Part shown: one piece after another, positions 16,560 through 18,739 of the stretch
Layout of the letters: every line of letters starts with the position of its first letter
How positions within the stretch are numbered: position 1 is the first letter of the stretch
DNA from: DASYML01 sp036399835
GTDB taxonomy: Bacteria; Acidobacteriota; Blastocatellia; Pyrinomonadales; Pyrinomonadaceae
Length of the DNA stretch: 18,739 nucleotides
Direction: 5' to 3'
Assembly: GCA_036399835.1 (NCBI GenBank)
Contig: DASWMI010000134.1
Span: 1-18,739 of the forward strand
Position numbers and translations under genes: made by a program
The notes under the pieces: generated by a model
Told to the model about the DNA's origin: nothing
The model's database searches: none
The model's input: only the letters and a program-made list of their open reading frames with translations

Positions 16560-17093
16560 TTAAGATTCGTACTTCACCGTCTCGCGGCCCTGTTCGAGCA
16601 TCTCACGATTCCAGACAAAGCCTGCGCGCGAGTATGTCGCAAGCTCGAAATCCTGCGTCAGCTCAAGGCAGTTGGTCGGGCAGGCCTCCTGGCAGAGCGC
16701 GCAGAACATACAGCGCGAAGTGTCGAAGATAAATTCGTCGAGCACCTTTTTCTTGCGCGCCTTACCCGCCACCGTAATCTCTATATCGAGCGGGATCACG
16801 TCAATGCAATCTTCGGGGCAGGCCAGCGCGCAGAGATTGCAGGCGATGCAGAGCGTTTCGTATGTCTCCGGGTCCATGTTGAGACGCGGAGCGCCGTGAA
16901 AGCGCGGCGCGACATCCGGCCTCACCTTGGGATACTGCTCCGTGTAGATGCCGTGACCCGAAATCGCATTCTTATCCGTCAAAGCGCCGATGTTGTACTT
17001 CATCGTCAGGCCGAGGCCCTTGAGCAGATCAATCATAAAGAAGCGCTTGAGCTTCTGCATCAAAGTTGGCTGCGGAACATCTACTGCTGGCAT
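16560..17093 (-). CDS. nuoI: NADH-quinone oxidoreductase subunit I (2x 4Fe-4S ferredoxin)
   Basis: This 177-residue peripheral subunit carries clusters N6a and N6b, which pass electrons towards N2 and quinone. Two ferredoxin motifs are complete: C82-x2-C85-x2-C88-x3-C92-P and C128-x2-C131-x2-C134-x3-C138-P. The N-terminal amphipathic segment (about 10-35) docks to the membrane arm. KYPKVRPD-type sequence before the first motif (QYPKVRPDVAPRFHG) is usual for the family. It lies between nuoH and nuoJ as in the standard order. The ATG at 17093 is preceded by an A/T-rich repeat and has no Shine-Dalgarno. Confidence 0.97.
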   Translation of the reverse strand: MPAVDVPQPTLMQKLKRFFMIDLLKGLGLTMKYNIGALTDKNAISGHGIYTEQYPKVRPDVAPRFHGAPRLNMDPETYETLCIACNLCALACPEDCIDVIPLDIEITVAGKARKKKVLDEFIFDTSRCMFCALCQEACPTNCLELTQDFELATYSRAGFVWNREMLEQGRETVKYES

Positions 17094-17106
17094 AATTTTA
17101 ATTCTC

Positions 17107-17182
17107 GATTTGCGATCTTAGATTTGCGATTGAATTTCAATTTAAGATTAAATCTAAAATCAAAAATCGCAAACCGCAAATC
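17107..17182. repeat. Inverted heptamer arrays between nuoH and nuoI
   Basis: The left arm is GATTTGC, GATCTTA, GATTTGC, GATTGAA (17107-17134). The right arm is TTAAATC, TAAAATC, AAAAATC, GCAAACC, GCAAATC (17148-17182), all with exact 7-nt period. GATTTGCG pairs with CGCAAATC (17175-17182), and TTTGCGATT (17123-17131) pairs with AATCGCAAA (17165-17173). The array ends 3 nt from the nuoH stop codon. Confidence 0.9.
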
Positions 17183-17185
17183 CCC

Positions 17186-18490
17186 TCATCCTTGTCCCAG
17201 GGTCTCGCCCTGCGGCGTGCTGACCAGTCGAATCTGTCGGCGCTGGCTCTTCAGATTAAAATCACGCGAGCGCCAGTTGATGGTCGAGAGCACTCCGGCT
17301 GTAATCAGGAGTCCGGCCCAGCCGAAGACTATCATCACGGCCTTGCCGGTCCCCGTCAGGTTCAGCCCGCCCGAGAGCGATTCGATTGTTTTCATCCCGC
17401 GCCAGCCGTTGAGCGCCTGGACCAGAAAGACGGCGAGGGTCGTCAGGACGATATTGGTCAGCGCCGCCGGAATCAGCCATTTCCAGCCGAGGTCCATCAG
17501 TTGGTCGTAGCGATAACGCGGCAGCGTCCAGCGCAGCCAGAAATAGAGATAGAGGACCACAGACAGTTTGACCAGAAAGACTATCAGGCAGGCGGTGACA
17601 TATAGATTGTGCAGCCCGCGCGCTTCCGTTAGCCCGTAGAGACCCGGAAAGTACCAGCCGCCCAGGAAAAGCGTGACCCCTATCGAACTCGCCACGACCA
17701 TCGCCGCATACTCGGCCATAAAAAAGAGCGACCAGCGAAAGCCCGAATACTCCGTGTGGAATCCCGCGACCAGCTCGGATTCGGCTTCGGGCAAATCGAA
17801 CGGCGCGCGGTTGTTTTCCGCGATGCCGCTAATCAGAAAAGTAATAAAGCCGAGCGGCTGATAGAGCAAGTACCAGATGCTGTCTACGGCCTGCGCCGAG
17901 ACGATGCCAGACATGGAGAGCGTGCGCGCAAACATCAGCGCCCCGACAATCGCCAGTCCCATAGAGACTTCATAGGAGACCATCTGTGCCGAAGAGCGCA
18001 GCGCGCCGAGCAGAGAGTATTTAGAGTTGGAGGACCAGCCCGCCAGAATCAAAGCCAGCACGCCGACGCTTGAGACTGAGAGCACGAAGAGGATGCCTAT
18101 GTTGATGTCCGTGATGACGCCCCAGTCGGGCGCAAACGGAATCACGGCGAAGACTATAAAGGCGGCGGCGACGGCGATGTAGGGCGCGAACCTGAAGATG
18201 TAAGCATCCGCCTTGTCGGGCACGAGGTCTTCTTTGAGCAGTAGCTTGAGGCCGTCGGCTATCGGCTGCAAGAGTCCCCACGGGCCGACACGCATTGGTC
18301 CAAGCCGCGCCTGTATAAAAGCTGAAATCTTACGCTCGGCGTAGGTCGCATACGCTACCCAGAGGGCCACCAGCGTCACGACCAACCCGATCTGGATCAA
18401 AGGCCAGACGATAAAGTTGACCGTCTCGGGACTGAACGCCCTGAGCAGCAGGCTATCTAAAAAGTTCGGCGGCGCAAAAAGTGAGAGCAT
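17186..18490 (-). CDS. nuoH: NADH-quinone oxidoreductase subunit H with C-terminal extension
   Basis: This membrane subunit forms the quinone chamber and links the peripheral and membrane arms. It has 434 residues against about 325 in E. coli. Family signatures are AERKISAFIQARLGP (51-65), GLLQPIADGLKLLLKED, and the acidic loop ENNRAPFDLPEAESEL (225-240), which lines the quinone/proton link. Eight core helices are followed by an extra hydrophobic segment at about 387-406 and a basic, polar tail. The ATG at 18490 has no Shine-Dalgarno; a GTTTTCA repeat begins 7 nt upstream. The upstream neighbour is not nuoG, so the peripheral-arm genes must lie elsewhere or further away. Confidence 0.96.
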   Translation of the reverse strand: MLSLFAPPNFLDSLLLRAFSPETVNFIVWPLIQIGLVVTLVALWVAYATYAERKISAFIQARLGPMRVGPWGLLQPIADGLKLLLKEDLVPDKADAYIFRFAPYIAVAAAFIVFAVIPFAPDWGVITDINIGILFVLSVSSVGVLALILAGWSSNSKYSLLGALRSSAQMVSYEVSMGLAIVGALMFARTLSMSGIVSAQAVDSIWYLLYQPLGFITFLISGIAENNRAPFDLPEAESELVAGFHTEYSGFRWSLFFMAEYAAMVVASSIGVTLFLGGWYFPGLYGLTEARGLHNLYVTACLIVFLVKLSVVLYLYFWLRWTLPRYRYDQLMDLGWKWLIPAALTNIVLTTLAVFLVQALNGWRGMKTIESLSGGLNLTGTGKAVMIVFGWAGLLITAGVLSTINWRSRDFNLKSQRRQIRLVSTPQGETLGQG

Positions 18491-18497
18491 AAAAGCG

Positions 18498-18590
18498 GTT
18501 TTCAGTTTTCAGTTTTGAGATATTAGTTCGCAGCCGTCAGTTTTCAGATACAAGCAAGCTGTCATTGCAGAAAACTCAAAACTGAAAACT
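18498..18590. repeat. Inverted heptamer arrays upstream of nuoH
   Basis: The left arm is GTTTTCA, GTTTTCA, GTTTTGA (18498-18518). The right arm is GAAAACT, CAAAACT, GAAAACT (18570-18590). A 17-nt arm, 18503-18519, is exactly complementary to 18575-18591. The same GTTTTCA unit is used in the nuoL-nuoM gap, 6 kb away. The loop contains one more CAGTTTTCAG-like copy. Confidence 0.92.
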
Positions 18591-18594
18591 GTCT

Positions 18595-18739
18595 TTACAA
18601 TTCAATCTCAAAGGTGCATCCGTGTGCGACTTTCAGGTCAACCAGTTCCCAGTCGTCGTCTAGTGTTCCGCTGCGGTCAACGACGAGATAAGAGGACCAT
18701 TCGCCGACGGGGAAAGGCGGCGTGTGCCACGTTCCCATG
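18595..18739 (-). CDS. C-terminal end of an unidentified protein, possibly ureidoglycolate-lyase-like
   Basis: The frame is open from the right edge to TAA at 18595-18597. Only about 47 codons are visible; an ATG at 18738 may be internal. The residues read as a real protein: GTWHTPPFPVG, then YLVVDRSG, DDDWELVDL and a short beta-like end, CTFEIEL. The WH-P-x(n)-LVVDR pattern recalls the cupin-like AllA (ureidoglycolate lyase) family, where a WHH..P and DFLVVDR motif occur in this order. The match is short and made from memory, so function is tentative. Confidence 0.5.
   Translation of the reverse strand, partial: MGTWHTPPFPVGEWSSYLVVDRSGTLDDDWELVDLKVAHGCTFEIEL

Noticed and set aside
17107..17182. 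Possible CRISPR-like array
   Set aside because: The repeats are contiguous 7-mers without spacers, and no cas gene is near.

Overview
The window is a bacterial chromosome segment of fairly high G+C in which every supportable gene lies on the minus strand, so transcription runs from the high-coordinate end to the low-coordinate end. It carries most of the membrane arm of respiratory complex I (nuoH-I-J-K-L-M-N), the membrane-sector genes of an F-type ATP synthase (atpZ, atpI, atpB, atpE), a two-gene glycosyltransferase/radical SAM cassette between these two blocks, and three secreted or signalling proteins. I infer an aerobic, Gram-negative-like member of the Acidobacteriota (Blastocatellia-like). 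The grounds are a Ser/Thr kinase with an N-terminal zinc ribbon and single membrane anchor, a signal-peptide-bearing ATP synthase c subunit, and short-tandem-repeat intergenic spacers. This is an inference and not a taxonomic proof.

Layout in transcription order. At 18739-18595 is the C-terminal end of an unidentified protein, possibly ureidoglycolate-lyase-like. At 18490-9058 are nuoH, nuoI, nuoJ, nuoK, nuoL, nuoM and nuoN; nuoA-G are not present. At 9014-8715 is a small secreted Arg/Cys-rich protein. At 8455-6091 a GT2/GT21-like membrane glycosyltransferase overlaps a radical SAM protein by 11 bp. At 5992-3547 are atpZ, atpI, atpB and atpE, with a 428-nt leader before atpE and a hairpin terminator after it. 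At 3141-1921 is a secreted protein with two PA-IL (LecA)-like domains. At 1650-1 is a membrane-anchored Ser/Thr protein kinase that runs off the left edge; it is easily missed because it has no stop codon in the window.

The energy genes form one functional theme. Complex I pumps ions during NADH oxidation, and the a/c subunits encoded here form the ion channel and rotor that use the gradient. NuoL is unusually long (901 aa) because of three hydrophilic insertions, one of them rich in histidine; AtpB also ends in a histidine-rich tail.

The most striking non-coding feature is in the intercistronic gaps. Nearly every gap in the nuo region, plus the radical SAM/atpZ gap, is filled by an inverted pair of tandem heptanucleotide arrays. 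The heptamer differs from gap to gap (GTTTTCA, GATTTTA, GATTTGC, GTGACAG, GTCCGGA, CGATGAA), but the 7-nt period and the arm-loop-arm design are kept. The arrays begin only 5-16 nt upstream of the next start codon, where a Shine-Dalgarno sequence would normally sit. Other gaps hold longer imperfect palindromes of different kinds. I see no tRNA, rRNA, CRISPR array, transposase or integrase.
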